Below, piece by piece: positions 8,283 through 18,375 of a stretch of DNA of 64,000 bases. Made by a program: the position numbers and the translations under genes. The notes below the pieces were generated by a model, which ran no database searches, had not been told where the DNA came from, and was given only the letters and a program-made list of their open reading frames with translations. Origin of the DNA: Haloplanus sp. XH21 (lineage in GTDB: Archaea > Halobacteriota > Halobacteria > Halobacteriales > Haloferacaceae); NCBI RefSeq assembly GCF_023276355.1, contig NZ_JALLPL010000002.1, forward strand, positions 1 to 64,000. The letters are read 5' to 3'. Numbering within the stretch: position 1 is the first letter of the stretch; each line of letters begins with the position of its first letter.

Positions 8283-10363
8283 TTGGAAACCTGCTTCCGT
8301 TCACCAGCTCGGATAGTTCGGAAACCGACGACGAGGCCACGGCAGACGAGGCCCCCGACGAAGAGGGGGAAGATGCTGAATCACAGTTTACCGTGGACTA
8401 CGAGGCCGACGGTGAGGCAGTCGACGGCATCCCCGAGATCCATCAGACCGTCGTCTCGCCGTCGAGTATCGAGCGAACGCCCAGCGCCCTCCGGACTGAC
8501 ACCCAGTGGGCGCAGAGTCTGTGGGTCGGTGAGTATCCCGATGCGCCGATGGATGGCTTCCTCGAAAAACTGTACGCGGCCGCCGAGACCCAGCAGACGG
8601 ATGTCAGCATCCACATCGATCCTCGTGATACGCGAGAGACGTTGGATTCGCTGGAGAACAAGATCGAGGACCTCGAAGCCGACTACGAGTACCTGACCGA
8701 GAAGCATCGTGCGAGCGCCCGGGGCGTCGAGAAAGACCTCGAGGACCACCAGGAGATGTACGACGTCCTTCGGAACACGACGATGCAGGCGTTCGACGTC
8801 TCGATGTATCTCACGGTCAGGGGCAACGATCGCGAGAACATCGACGCCGAGTCGGTGTCGACGACAGCCCGACAAGCGCCTGCGAATCTGACGCCGGTGA
8901 CGCCCCGGTGGTCACAGCTGAAGACGTTCACCTCAGCGAGCCCGATCGCCCTGGATCAGTTCAACGAGACGCTCGACAGCAAGACGCCGATGCTCGGCGG
9001 GGCAGTCGGCGCGATGTTCCCCTTCGTTTCCGGTGCGTTTGCGGAACCCGGCATCGAATACGGGACGTACGCGCTGAATTCGAGTCCACTCATCCTCGAC
9101 CGCTTCAAGCGGCAAACCGGCTACTGTATGATGGTTATCGGCCGACTCGGCGCGGGCAAATCGTTCGCGACCAAGCTCCGGTTGGTGCGGCGGGCGATGT
9201 TCGACGAGGATACGGTCGTCATTATGCTCGACCCGATGCGGGGATTCGCCGGCGTCAACGAGGCACTCGATGGCGAGCGCATCACGGTCGGTGGCCGGCG
9301 GGGGCTGAACCCGCTGGAAATCAAACCGACGCCCGACCACGTCCTGCAGGAGGTCGACGACATCGACCCGTGGGGCGAACAGATCAACTGGGTGATGACC
9401 TTCTTCGCGACGTTCTTCGAGCACGTCGCAGACCATCCACTCGGCGAGCGCAACCAGACGCTCCGGCGGGCCGTACAGGAAGCCTACGAGAAGCGCGGAA
9501 TCACCCGCGATCCGGAGACGCACACCCGGGACTCGCCCACCATCCACGACGTCATCACGGTCCTCGAAGAGATGGTCGAAGATCCCGAGGAGTACGGCTA
9601 CGTCACAGATGGGGAGCAGGAAGCCGTCCAGTCCGATGCCCAGTCGCTACTCAAGGATCTCCGCCCGTCGTTCCGCGAAGGCGGTGAACTCGAGAACCTT
9701 GCTCGCCCCTCGGAGTTCGACCTCGATTCGAAGGTCATCTACCTCGATCTCCATCAGGAGGAGGGGACCCGTGGCCGGGCGGAGACCAGCCTGATGATGC
9801 AGGTGCTGTTCAACAGCGTCTACGAGCGGGTCAAACAGACCGACAAGCGCGTCGTCTTCTGTATCGACGAGGCGCACTACCTGATGAACGACTCCGTTTC
9901 GCTGGACTTCCTAGAGACAGCCGTCCGGCACAGCCGCCATTTCGATCTGAGCCTCGAATTCATTACGCAAACGGGGGGCGAATTCGCGCTGACGCCGGAG
10001 GCACGCACCATCGCGAACCTCTGTTCGCTGACTGTCCTCCACCGCGTCAACGAGGAGAAAGAGAAGATTGCCAAGTGGTTCGACCTCAGCGAGCGCCAGG
10101 TGAACTGGGTCACCTCCGCGAAGGCCGGCGAGGACGAGGACGGCTACTCGGAAGCGCTCGTCGGCATCGACCAGGAGGGCTGGTTCCCACTCCGAATTCG
10201 GGCGAGCGACTACGAGGCCCACGTTATCGACGGCGGCGCTGCTGACGTGGCCGAGCTCGAGCCCGAACCGACGACGAGCGTGACGAATCCAGATAGCCGA
10301 CCCGCCGGCACGCGTGCCGACGGCGGTGAACCAACTAGCACTACCTCTCAGGAGGATGACTGA
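8279..10363 (+). CDS. VirB4/HerA-type conjugation ATPase
   Basis: 694 residues. After an acidic N-terminus and a coiled-coil (about 120-160, TRETLDSLENKIEDLEADYE), the ATPase core has Walker A GRLGAGKS (about 287-294), LDPMRGFAGVNE, Walker B VVFCIDEAHYLM (about 522-533) and a sensor segment ITQTGGEF. This order is typical of the VirB4/TraC branch of the HerA/FtsK superfamily, which energises type IV secretion/conjugation. It is translationally coupled at both ends: ATGA overlap with the gene before and an 8-nt overlap with the VirD4-like gene after. No other T4SS channel gene is recognisable in the window. Confidence 0.85.
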   Translation: MIGNLLPFTSSDSSETDDEATADEAPDEEGEDAESQFTVDYEADGEAVDGIPEIHQTVVSPSSIERTPSALRTDTQWAQSLWVGEYPDAPMDGFLEKLYAAAETQQTDVSIHIDPRDTRETLDSLENKIEDLEADYEYLTEKHRASARGVEKDLEDHQEMYDVLRNTTMQAFDVSMYLTVRGNDRENIDAESVSTTARQAPANLTPVTPRWSQLKTFTSASPIALDQFNETLDSKTPMLGGAVGAMFPFVSGAFAEPGIEYGTYALNSSPLILDRFKRQTGYCMMVIGRLGAGKSFATKLRLVRRAMFDEDTVVIMLDPMRGFAGVNEALDGERITVGGRRGLNPLEIKPTPDHVLQEVDDIDPWGEQINWVMTFFATFFEHVADHPLGERNQTLRRAVQEAYEKRGITRDPETHTRDSPTIHDVITVLEEMVEDPEEYGYVTDGEQEAVQSDAQSLLKDLRPSFREGGELENLARPSEFDLDSKVIYLDLHQEEGTRGRAETSLMMQVLFNSVYERVKQTDKRVVFCIDEAHYLMNDSVSLDFLETAVRHSRHFDLSLEFITQTGGEFALTPEARTIANLCSLTVLHRVNEEKEKIAKWFDLSERQVNWVTSAKAGEDEDGYSEALVGIDQEGWFPLRIRASDYEAHVIDGGAADVAELEPEPTTSVTNPDSRPAGTRADGGEPTSTTSQEDD

Positions 10364-13300
10364 GCAGACCCCGTCAGAACTCCCGGCAGTGGATAACGGC
10401 GACGACGAGTATATCCGGATCACTCCCTCCCGAAGCGACCTCGCGCCGGAGACCGTCGTCCGTCAGCTGGCCGGCCTCCACGGCCTTGACGCCGGCAACG
10501 ACGGATTTCTCGAAAGTATCGGTCCCTTCGGCGATCCGCCACCGGTGTTCGAGTTCCTCGCAGTGAGTGAGGGGGCAGACGAGCCGGTCGAGTTCTATTA
10601 CGGGGCCAACCGTCGGTTGGATGCCTTCGAGGAACGCCTCCGGACGCTGTATCCACCGACCGTCACGTTCGAGCGGGCCACCCTTGACTTGGAAGCGAAG
10701 CTACTCCCATCGACAGCAGACCCGACGCAGGACCACAGTGCCGGGGGAGACGAGAGCCACGGAATAAACTCCAGGACAGCTGAGGAATCCTCCGGAGACC
10801 CAAGTTCGGATTCAGAGCCTGTGACTCTCTTCGATTCATCGGGGGAGGAACCGGTCGGTGACGGCGGAAGTGTGCTGTCGGAGAGCTCCACGTCGCTAGA
10901 CGAGGACGTGGATCTGTTCGAGGCCGATTCGAGTGATGAGTCCACAGCGGCTGGTCCATCCGACTCCGAACTCGATGCCGATCACCAGCCGGCTCATACG
11001 CAACCGACCGTCGATGAGACGACCCCACTCGGAATCAGCTGGCACGGGCAGGCTACCCGGCGGGAAGACTGGATGACGACACTAACCCAATTCACGAATA
11101 CGGAAGACGACGATGACGATCACGCTCGGGCCCCGCTCGCGTCACTCATCGATCAGCTGACCCGGGCCGAACACCCGATCGCGTTCCAGGTACTCTTTCA
11201 GCGGAAATCGGACTGGACGCACGAGGCACGAGAGCGCCAGCGAAAGCTCCGGGAAGGCGAAGATCGAGTCGTCGACTGGTTCTTCGGAGAACTCCTCGGA
11301 AACACGGAGAACGAACCACAGAGCCCGTCGAACACCGGGCGACAGCGTCGGTATCTCGACATCGGTGGGCGGGAGCGAGTCGAGGCTATCGACGAGAAGG
11401 AGCCACAGCACACGTTCACGGTGAATATGCGGGCACTTTCGCTCGTGGATTCCGAGCGACAACGAGAGCGGGTTGACCATCGTCTCGACGATATCGGGTC
11501 CGTGTTCGATCACCTGAACGGGCCGCACTATCGGCTCCGACCGAAGCGCATCCGCCGTGGGCTTCGAAAGGGACGGCGGGCCAAGAAGCACGCCGACCGG
11601 GTACTCAACGCTACGTTGGCTACCAAGAGCGACTGGCGGAAAACCCGCCCCGATCTCGTCCTCGGGCCGGCTGAGTTGGCGAACTTCGTGGTCGTTCCGC
11701 CGGCGACTGACCTCACGACCGAGGGCGGGCGGGGGTCCGACGCCGAACCCGAGAGCCGGACGCCCCTGCCACTCCCGGCGCAGGACCACATGGATGCGTT
11801 TACCGACTCCGGGATGGCTATCGGCCGCGGTCTCGGGGAGGACGGCACGCCCACGCCGGAGCCGATGCGGATTCCCCCGCATCTACTTCCGTTCCACGTC
11901 GGCCGGTTCGCGAAGAGCGGCGCCGGCAAATCGGTCGCGTTGATCAACGATGCGCTCTCCCTGTACGACCAGACCACGGGCCCAGTGTTCCTCATCGACT
12001 CCAAGGGCGGGAACCTCCCCGAGAACTATATGCGGGCCCACGCGAAGCGGTTCGGGACTGAGGACCTCGAGGAGAACGTCCTCCACTTCTCGGTGCCCGA
12101 CATCCTGCCTGGCTTCGCGTTCTTCGACATCACGCCGGCGCTACAGGACGGGGTCCGTCGCGTCGACGCGATTCAGGACAAGGCCGACCACTACGAGGAG
12201 CTCATCAAGCTCGTAATGGGGCCGGAGCGGTACGAGGACGCCATCGCCTCGCCGACGCTCATCAAGTACCTCATCAAGGCGATGTACGACGAGGAGTACG
12301 GCCTCGAAAACGGACATTTCCGGCAGGATACGAACTACTTCACCCACGACCAGTTCGAGCAGGCGGTGACCCAGTTCCACGCCGCCGGGCCACCAGATTC
12401 GACACCCGAAGATGCACCGCGAGCCAGCGACCCGCAAGTCGCGGAGAAACTTGAGCGACACCTGCGCTCGAACCCGGCGACGTTCTCGAACGTCGTGAGC
12501 GGCATCAGCAACCGGATGGACTACATCACGCAGGACGCCCACCTCCGCCGGATCTTCAACAATACCCAGTCGCAATTCGACTTTCGCGACCTCCTCGACG
12601 AGGACAAGGTAGTCATCTTCGACCTCGGTGATCTCCGCGACGAGGCCGCTCGCGTGATGACCGGCGTCATCCTGACACAACTCTATGACGCTGTCAAGCG
12701 TCGCGACGGCGACGAGCTGGCCCGCAAGCCAGACGACTACGTTGCGAACCTGCTCATCGACGAAGCGTCGTCGGTCGTCGTCTCGGATACACTGACGACG
12801 CTGCTCGAAAAGGGACGGGAGTTCCGGCTCTCCATCGAACTCGTGACGCAGTTCCCCGAGCAGATGAAGGAGGCTGGCAACCGCGAGGTCTACCTGAACG
12901 TCCTGAACAACATCGGCAGTCCGCTCGTCGGGAAGATCGCCGTCGACGCCGACATCGCCGAGGCACTCTCACACGAGGCGATGGATCCCGTCGAGTTCAA
13001 GAATCGGATCAGTTCGCTCCCGCGTGGCGAGTGGATCGCCCAGCTCCCGAGTCCGGAATTCGGCGAAACCGGTCCCGACCCATTCAGTATCGAACCCCTC
13101 CCGATTCCGCCCGGTCCTCCCGATAGCGAGCAGCCTCTGACTGGTGCGCAGGAAGAGCGATTCCAGGATGCCCTAGAGGCCGTTCACGAGCATACCCGAG
13201 AGGAGTACGGGGTGGCTGGCGGGACGACCGTGGAGAGCCGTGACGCTGCGACTGACGTCGCTCTGGAGAACGCCGACGATCTGCCGTTGGAGGTCGCGAT

Positions 13301-14702
13301 GGCCCGGGCGATTCGCGCTGTCCAGCTGTCGAACGACGTCCGCGAGACGAACGGCTGGGTCTCCGTCGAGGAAGTCGACGACGAACTGCTCTCGCGAATC
13401 GAGGAAGGAACCATCGAGGCGCAGGGCTACGAGACGCTGCCGGAGGTACGGGAGGCGTCCTCGCTCATCGAGGTCGATCTCCCGTCCGGGGGATCGTCGG
13501 TGCAGTGTCGGCTCACAGATGAGGGTGAGGAGGCAGCCACGCCCGACACGTCGACGTCACCGACCGGCGGGGGCGAGCACCACGATGCAGTCCTTGAAAC
13601 GGTCGAGCAGTCGCTCGCAACTGCGGGGTTCTCCGTGGAGGTCCTCGATCAGAACGGTGAGTCCCGACCCGATGCCATCGCAACCCATTCGGACCTCGAC
13701 TGGGAGCTCCAGATCGAAGTCGAAACCACCACCCATGTCCGCCCGGCGAAGGTCCTCTCGAACCTCCGGAAAGCCCAGGAACAGGAGCGAATTCCGTTGT
13801 TCGTCGTCGCAGACCACGACGATCAACCAGCCGCCGAGATCGCCGACCGGCTCGCGAAAATCCTCAGCGAGCCGCGAAATCAGCTCTCCTCCGGTGAGAC
13901 GCGCTTGTATACGATGAACCACAACGTCACATTCAACGGCGGTGCGCGAGCCGCGGATGGGGTGACGGCCGTCCGACCGGCCACCGGTGGTAGTCGCCAT
14001 ACCCGCTGGTTCGTGCGAGAAGGTGCGTTCGTCCTTGAGGACAGTGCTGGAGACCAGCACGCCCGGATCGACTCCTTCGACGCCGTGTCGAAAGACCAGT
14101 TCCCAGCGACGTACAGCTACGACGCCGAGAGCGAGACCTACACCGTCTTCAGGCCGGGAGAACTCCCCGAGTCCTACGAGTCACGAGAGGCGTTCGAAGC
14201 GGACTGGGTGCCCGTCAAGCGTCCGTTCGTGCCCAGTACCGACCTGCCCGTTCCGGACTATGCGCAGAGTTCGTATACAATTAGTATTCTCACCAGCGAC
14301 GGTGAACCGGATCTTCAGCTCTACAAGCCGGTATCGGATACGGTCCAAGATCTCTCAGTACTCGTTGAGGCGATTCAAGGTAGTGAACTTCACCCAGCAG
14401 GGATTGAACCGACGGATACCGAGGAAGATCCGTTCGGAATTGGGGCCTTCGTGCGCGATAAGATCACCGAGTGTGATGAGGAGTTCGTCCCGATCGCATA
14501 TGTCTACGAGGCATACGAAGAATACGTCGAGGATCGTGAGTATGAGCGAAAAAAGAAACCCCGGTTCACCCCAGCATTCCGTGAGTATGCTGACTTCGAC
14601 CGTAAGAGGAAGTGGGTGGATGAAGAAACCCGACGCTGTTACATCGGGATCCAACTGAGCGACGCCGGCGATCAAGAGGATTCGGGTGATGCCGGTGCGT
14701 AG
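10356..14702 (+). CDS. Giant VirD4/TraD-like ATPase with nuclease-like and primase-type winged-helix tail
   Basis: About 1448 residues from ATG 10356, chosen because it gives a short overlap with the upstream stop; GGAGG lies directly before it and a start at 10314 is the alternative. Order: low-complexity acidic region (120-250); FtsK/HerA-like ATPase with Walker A KSGAGKS (about 520-526) and Walker B VANLLIDEASSVVV (about 796-809); a block around 1105-1165 with RPDAIATHSDLDWELQIEVE resembling a PD-(D/E)XK nuclease core; and a C-terminal block (about 1355-1435: FVRDKITECDEEFVPIAYVY, then YEEYVE) resembling the winged helix after D5/P4-type plasmid primases. It would act as coupling protein feeding DNA to the VirB4 machine; the two tail assignments are tentative. 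Confidence 0.78.
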   Translation: MTEQTPSELPAVDNGDDEYIRITPSRSDLAPETVVRQLAGLHGLDAGNDGFLESIGPFGDPPPVFEFLAVSEGADEPVEFYYGANRRLDAFEERLRTLYPPTVTFERATLDLEAKLLPSTADPTQDHSAGGDESHGINSRTAEESSGDPSSDSEPVTLFDSSGEEPVGDGGSVLSESSTSLDEDVDLFEADSSDESTAAGPSDSELDADHQPAHTQPTVDETTPLGISWHGQATRREDWMTTLTQFTNTEDDDDDHARAPLASLIDQLTRAEHPIAFQVLFQRKSDWTHEARERQRKLREGEDRVVDWFFGELLGNTENEPQSPSNTGRQRRYLDIGGRERVEAIDEKEPQHTFTVNMRALSLVDSERQRERVDHRLDDIGSVFDHLNGPHYRLRPKRIRRGLRKGRRAKKHADRVLNATLATKSDWRKTRPDLVLGPAELANFVVVPPATDLTTEGGRGSDAEPESRTPLPLPAQDHMDAFTDSGMAIGRGLGEDGTPTPEPMRIPPHLLPFHVGRFAKSGAGKSVALINDALSLYDQTTGPVFLIDSKGGNLPENYMRAHAKRFGTEDLEENVLHFSVPDILPGFAFFDITPALQDGVRRVDAIQDKADHYEELIKLVMGPERYEDAIASPTLIKYLIKAMYDEEYGLENGHFRQDTNYFTHDQFEQAVTQFHAAGPPDSTPEDAPRASDPQVAEKLERHLRSNPATFSNVVSGISNRMDYITQDAHLRRIFNNTQSQFDFRDLLDEDKVVIFDLGDLRDEAARVMTGVILTQLYDAVKRRDGDELARKPDDYVANLLIDEASSVVVSDTLTTLLEKGREFRLSIELVTQFPEQMKEAGNREVYLNVLNNIGSPLVGKIAVDADIAEALSHEAMDPVEFKNRISSLPRGEWIAQLPSPEFGETGPDPFSIEPLPIPPGPPDSEQPLTGAQEERFQDALEAVHEHTREEYGVAGGTTVESRDAATDVALENADDLPLEVAMARAIRAVQLSNDVRETNGWVSVEEVDDELLSRIEEGTIEAQGYETLPEVREASSLIEVDLPSGGSSVQCRLTDEGEEAATPDTSTSPTGGGEHHDAVLETVEQSLATAGFSVEVLDQNGESRPDAIATHSDLDWELQIEVETTTHVRPAKVLSNLRKAQEQERIPLFVVADHDDQPAAEIADRLAKILSEPRNQLSSGETRLYTMNHNVTFNGGARAADGVTAVRPATGGSRHTRWFVREGAFVLEDSAGDQHARIDSFDAVSKDQFPATYSYDAESETYTVFRPGELPESYESREAFEADWVPVKRPFVPSTDLPVPDYAQSSYTISILTSDGEPDLQLYKPVSDTVQDLSVLVEAIQGSELHPAGIEPTDTEEDPFGIGAFVRDKITECDEEFVPIAYVYEAYEEYVEDREYERKKKPRFTPAFREYADFDRKRKWVDEETRRCYIGIQLSDAGDQEDSGDAGA

Positions 14703-14741
14703 TCGTTTCGCTCCCGCTCAGGAGGTGCAGGAGCACACGAG

Positions 14742-16775
14742 ATGACGCTCTCCGAATCAGCTATCCGCGAGTACTACCGTCGTGCCAAACCCGTCTACGA
14801 GGCACTGGCGACCGTCAAGGACTACCCGACCATCGGGCTGAACGACTTCGTCGGATGGTACATCAAACGCGACCACGACGACGTCGAGGCGATCAAGGCC
14901 GGGTATCCGCAGCGCGGGCGGGTTGCCCGCCTCGATCGTGACTACGACGAGATCCACGACCGCCTCGAACGGACGCTCTACGCCGTCACCACCTACAAGA
15001 CACCGTCCGCCTTCCAGCAGTGGGAACCCTGTCGCTACGACGAGTCCGAGGAGACGACTGTCTGGCAGGATGAGCCCCCGACCCCCGGGTATGCCGACCT
15101 CCGGGCGGTTCCCGCCTGGGGCGATATCGACCTCGCCGACGACATCAAGCCGCAGCGTGGTGACCTCGATGCTGAGGCCCAGGGGCTCGTCGAGCGAACG
15201 CTCGACGCCTACATCGACGAGTATGCGACGCTCTACGGCACGCGGGAGGCGGTGTATGCGCTGGACTCCGTCGGGGGCGCGTACGTCTTCGGGGCACCGG
15301 AGGCCACGCTCCCGATTGCGGACCACTTCAGCAATGATCCGGATGCACTCGAACGAGTGTTCGACGAGTTCCTCGACCGCTCGAACGCATGGCTCCAGGA
15401 GGCAGAGGCCCGCGTGAACGAGCGCATCGACGGCGCCGGAGACGTCATCCAGCCCGACTGGGTGAACAACAAGAATCGGCAGTACAAGCCGCCGCTGTCG
15501 GTTCACGCCGACCACGATGCCGTCGTCACGCCCATCGCGACCGACGACGTCCGCTACGAGCTCCGTCCGTTCGAGACAGTCGATGATGTACTCATCGAGC
15601 AGGCAGTCAGCTGGGCCAACGACCTCACGCGAGTCGAGCACACGGACTGTGTCGACTCGCTGGTTGCAACGCTCTGGCCGGACCTGTACGAGGATCACGA
15701 CGGGTGGCGGGCAACGCTGGAGGCGTGGGTCGAAGCGGAGCGCGAGCAGGAACGGGAGCGAGAGAGACAGCGTGAGGCGGCGCTTCAGCGACGTGAGGAG
15801 CGGCTGGCAGAACTCGATGGCACCCTCGAAGGCCGGCCCATTACGCCGTTCAAAGAGGACGTCTACGAGGCTGTCGAGAATATCGACATCACCGAGATCG
15901 CCCGGCACTACGCGAGCGATGCCTACGATACGGATCCAAACCAGCCGCGGCCGCAGTTCGACCCATGCTGGCGCCACAGTGAAAGCGGCCAGTCCTGTTT
16001 CGTCGACGAGCAGGCCAACATCTTCGGCGATTCGAAGGTTAATGCCGGGGGCGGGCCGGCGAAGCTGATGGCCCTCGCGACGGGAATCCTATCCGACGCC
16101 GATGCGGACCTCGACGGAGAGGACTACTGGACTGCCGTCGACGAACTGCGGAGCGCCGGCTACGACATTCCGGTGTGGGTTCCAGAGGCCGGCTCGGACC
16201 GCGTCGACGGCGGGACCTACGACCAAATGCCCTTCTGGGCCGTTCGCAAAGCAGCTGTCGCGCTCGAGATCTGTCCCGAAGACGCGTTCGTCGATCGGGA
16301 GGGTAAGGATGGATCCTACGAGGGATTCCCCGGCTACGAAACCTACAACGAGACGCTAGAAGCTATCGAGGACGCCGGATTAAGACACGGACGCGATCCG
16401 ATCTCACCGGAAGAAGGGCCCGATACCGAGGACCAGAACGAAGAGGACGCGAGTAGTGATACGGCCTCGGCAGATAGCCCAGCTTCGCAACTCGATCAAG
16501 CTCATCTTCGCGAGAAGAATCGGCTCTTATCGGCGAAAGTGGATCAGCTCGAAGCAGAGTTAGACGAAAAGACCGATCGGATCGACGCCCTAGAGGCTGA
16601 GCTAGAGCGTCTACAGAGAGAACTCGAAACAGTTCGATCGGAACGTAATCACTTGGAATCCGCTCTCGAAGACGATGTATTGAATCAGGATTCCGAACAG
16701 CAGACGGAAGAAGACCCTGCTGACGACCGATCCCCGCTGGATCGAGCGAGGGAGCTCGTCTCTTTCGATCAGTAG
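14742..16775 (+). CDS. Plasmid-type archaeo-eukaryotic primase (AEP)-like protein with coiled-coil tail
   Basis: 677 residues. Features like AEP primases: acidic WGDIDLADD (about 125-133) as the metal-binding DxD motif, ALDSVGGAYVFGAPEATLP in place of the sGxGxH motif (histidine not evident), and NRQYKPPLSVHADHDAVVTP as the third block. A later segment, FDPCWRHSESGQSCFVDEQA, then GGGPAKLMALATGI, resembles the domain following plasmid primase cores. Residues from about 585 form a long coiled coil (LREKNRLLSAKVDQLEAELD). A GGAGGTG sits 15 bases before the ATG. It follows the VirD4-like gene by 39 bp, so DNA transfer and priming are probably co-expressed. The altered second motif leaves catalysis uncertain. 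Confidence 0.6.
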   Translation: MTLSESAIREYYRRAKPVYEALATVKDYPTIGLNDFVGWYIKRDHDDVEAIKAGYPQRGRVARLDRDYDEIHDRLERTLYAVTTYKTPSAFQQWEPCRYDESEETTVWQDEPPTPGYADLRAVPAWGDIDLADDIKPQRGDLDAEAQGLVERTLDAYIDEYATLYGTREAVYALDSVGGAYVFGAPEATLPIADHFSNDPDALERVFDEFLDRSNAWLQEAEARVNERIDGAGDVIQPDWVNNKNRQYKPPLSVHADHDAVVTPIATDDVRYELRPFETVDDVLIEQAVSWANDLTRVEHTDCVDSLVATLWPDLYEDHDGWRATLEAWVEAEREQERERERQREAALQRREERLAELDGTLEGRPITPFKEDVYEAVENIDITEIARHYASDAYDTDPNQPRPQFDPCWRHSESGQSCFVDEQANIFGDSKVNAGGGPAKLMALATGILSDADADLDGEDYWTAVDELRSAGYDIPVWVPEAGSDRVDGGTYDQMPFWAVRKAAVALEICPEDAFVDREGKDGSYEGFPGYETYNETLEAIEDAGLRHGRDPISPEEGPDTEDQNEEDASSDTASADSPASQLDQAHLREKNRLLSAKVDQLEAELDEKTDRIDALEAELERLQRELETVRSERNHLESALEDDVLNQDSEQQTEEDPADDRSPLDRARELVSFDQ

Positions 16776-16835
16776 AGCGTATCTGTTATTCAGGTAGACG
16801 GTGTAACCATAGCGACTCAGCTACTCTGCCCGATC

Positions 16836-17013
16836 TACCTGACACCCCCAGCGACGCTACCTGACACCCGACAGGCTTCACCCCCTCCCAATATGGGAAA
16901 ATCGCCAGACGGGAGCACTAGACAGCTGTTCCGGGAGTCTGTGTTTTTTCGGTCGGCACTGAAATCGGCTGTCAGGGAGCGCCGTCTTGCGATTTGAGGG
17001 TACCTGACAGCCG
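16836..17013. repeat. Iteron-like TACCTGACA repeats with an 11-bp dyad
   Basis: TACCTGACA occurs at 16836-16844, 16858-16866 and 17001-17009. The last is paired with an inverted copy so that CGGCTGTCAGG (16966-16976) and CCTGACAGCCG (17003-17013) form a perfect 11-bp inverted repeat. The array lies in a 470-bp gene-free stretch (16776-17246) after the primase-like gene and before an operon of small proteins. It could be a plasmid replication or regulatory site; no gene is seen in the stretch. Confidence 0.5.
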
Positions 17014-17246
17014 AAAAATCAACCGATATATGGTGGGGGTGGCCGCCCAAAGTTGAGTTCGCGGCCAACAGGGCCGAGATGCCAGGCCGCAGGCCAAGCG
17101 TAACCGGGCTGCCACCCGGACGATGGCGTGGGGCGTGGAGGGTGAGGGAGCAGGTCGACATCCTTCCTGAGAATGGATGACTGTGGCGACTGTTTATTGT
17201 GCCCCGGAATGGGTGCGGGGCGGTTCCTGTGCTGCCCCTGATTTGT

Positions 17247-17537
17247 ATGTCTGGTCCGGAAAGATACGACGATACGGCAGACGATCACGAACGGTTTGAA
17301 GCGGAATTGCTCGCTCAGGATCGGGATGCGCGGTCACCATCGACGGCGGATCTCGACGACGAAACGGCCCGCCAGCTGGTTCGAGAGCTACTCGATGCCG
17401 GAACGATCACACCGGTCGTCGACCAACGGCTCCTCGTTCACGAGCCCAGCGACACAGCGTTCGAATCGATGCACCAGCTCGCCGTCTTCCACAAAGGCTG
17501 GACGGCCGCCCGCGACGCCGCCGAGGCGGACGAATGA
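17247..17537 (+). CDS. Small acidic hypothetical protein
   Basis: 96 residues from ATG 17247 (MSGPERYDDTADDHERFEAE). Acidic, helix-forming, with ETARQLVRELLDAGTITPVV resembling a short winged-helix-like segment and an FHKGWTAARDAAEADE end. No family recognised. It overlaps the following zinc-ribbon gene by four bases (ATGA at 17534), so the two are coupled. Such small operons commonly sit between primase and partition genes in haloarchaeal plasmids. Confidence 0.65.
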   Translation: MSGPERYDDTADDHERFEAELLAQDRDARSPSTADLDDETARQLVRELLDAGTITPVVDQRLLVHEPSDTAFESMHQLAVFHKGWTAARDAAEADE

Positions 17538-17863
17538 TACAGCAGACGCTGGCCGGCTGTGCGTTCTGCGAGGCGCCACCCGGGACAGAAACCGGGATTG
17601 CCTACACGTGGGGGAAAGAAGAGTTGGTCAGCCACCCGATTTGCGTCGACTGTGCGATCCAAGAGACGCCGGATCCCGATGAGCGTGATCACTACGCCTG
17701 TGACAGCTGTGGCCTCGTCGTCGACGCGCTCGCAGCGCTCACACGGTTTCGGATTGAACTCGGCCATCTCGAAGGTCCGATACAGGTCTGTGCGCGGTGT
17801 AGTCCAAATGGCCCGGCAACATACTGGACACGCGATCTCGAGGCGCACATCGTCACGGACTGA
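17534..17863 (+). CDS. Small multi-zinc-ribbon protein
   Basis: 109 residues with four paired cysteines: CAFC (about 9-12), CVDC (about 38-41), CDSC (about 56-59) and CARC (about 86-89), enough for two zinc sites. The rest is acidic with short strands, as in rubredoxin-like knuckle proteins that bind nucleic acid or protein. The ATGA overlap with the upstream gene fixes the start. No specific function is readable; the position in the plasmid operon suggests a regulatory or accessory role. Confidence 0.7.
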   Translation: MIQQTLAGCAFCEAPPGTETGIAYTWGKEELVSHPICVDCAIQETPDPDERDHYACDSCGLVVDALAALTRFRIELGHLEGPIQVCARCSPNGPATYWTRDLEAHIVTD

Positions 17864-18012
17864 CCCGTCAAGCGGTCGCCGACACGAGTTGAACGGCGAC
17901 CACGGTGGGAGGGTCACAGTTGGCCGTGGCTACACCGTCCCACGGCCTATCGGCACTGTTTGTGTCGCTGTCCCGTCGCTCCGCTATCTTCAACAAACGG
18001 GCGCTCCTCGGG

Positions 18013-18369
18013 ATGACTATGGACTGCCCCGCGTGCGGGTCCCCTGTCACCCTCGAGGTCGGACCGGACCGGCCACTGTCGACGTCGCTGTCCGACGCCG
18101 TCCTCGCAGCGGACGAGGACGAGCAGATCGAGGTGACCCGAGACTGTTGGGACTGTGGCTGGCACGAAACGCGGGCGCTTCGCGTCACATCGATCGACAC
18201 GACCGACGGCGACGAGACCGCTGTCGAGCGAGCCGGACTCATCGACGAGATTACCGATGAACTCGCGGCGATCGAGAGTGTGGGTACGCTTGAGGAGACA
18301 CTGGCTGCAATCCGCGAGCAACGAAAAACCGACGCAGCGACGACCGATACGGACGACGCCACGGAGTGA
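18013..18369 (+). CDS. Zinc-ribbon hypothetical protein
   Basis: 118 residues from ATG 18013 (MTMDCPACGSPVTLEVG; an ATG at 18019 is equally possible). CPAC near the N-terminus and CWDCGWHE (about 45-52) make one zinc ribbon. The C-terminal half is an acidic helical region (ERAGLIDEITDELAAIE). The longer upstream reading to 17905 has poorer composition and is not used. It is followed closely by the gene at 18376. Family not recognised. Confidence 0.65.
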   Translation: MTMDCPACGSPVTLEVGPDRPLSTSLSDAVLAADEDEQIEVTRDCWDCGWHETRALRVTSIDTTDGDETAVERAGLIDEITDELAAIESVGTLEETLAAIREQRKTDAATTDTDDATE

Positions 18370-18375
18370 CTCGTA

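Noticed and set aside
14757-15977. 406-codon minus-strand ORF opposite the primase-like gene
   Set aside because: Antisense open frame caused by GC-rich codons; no start signal and no family resemblance.
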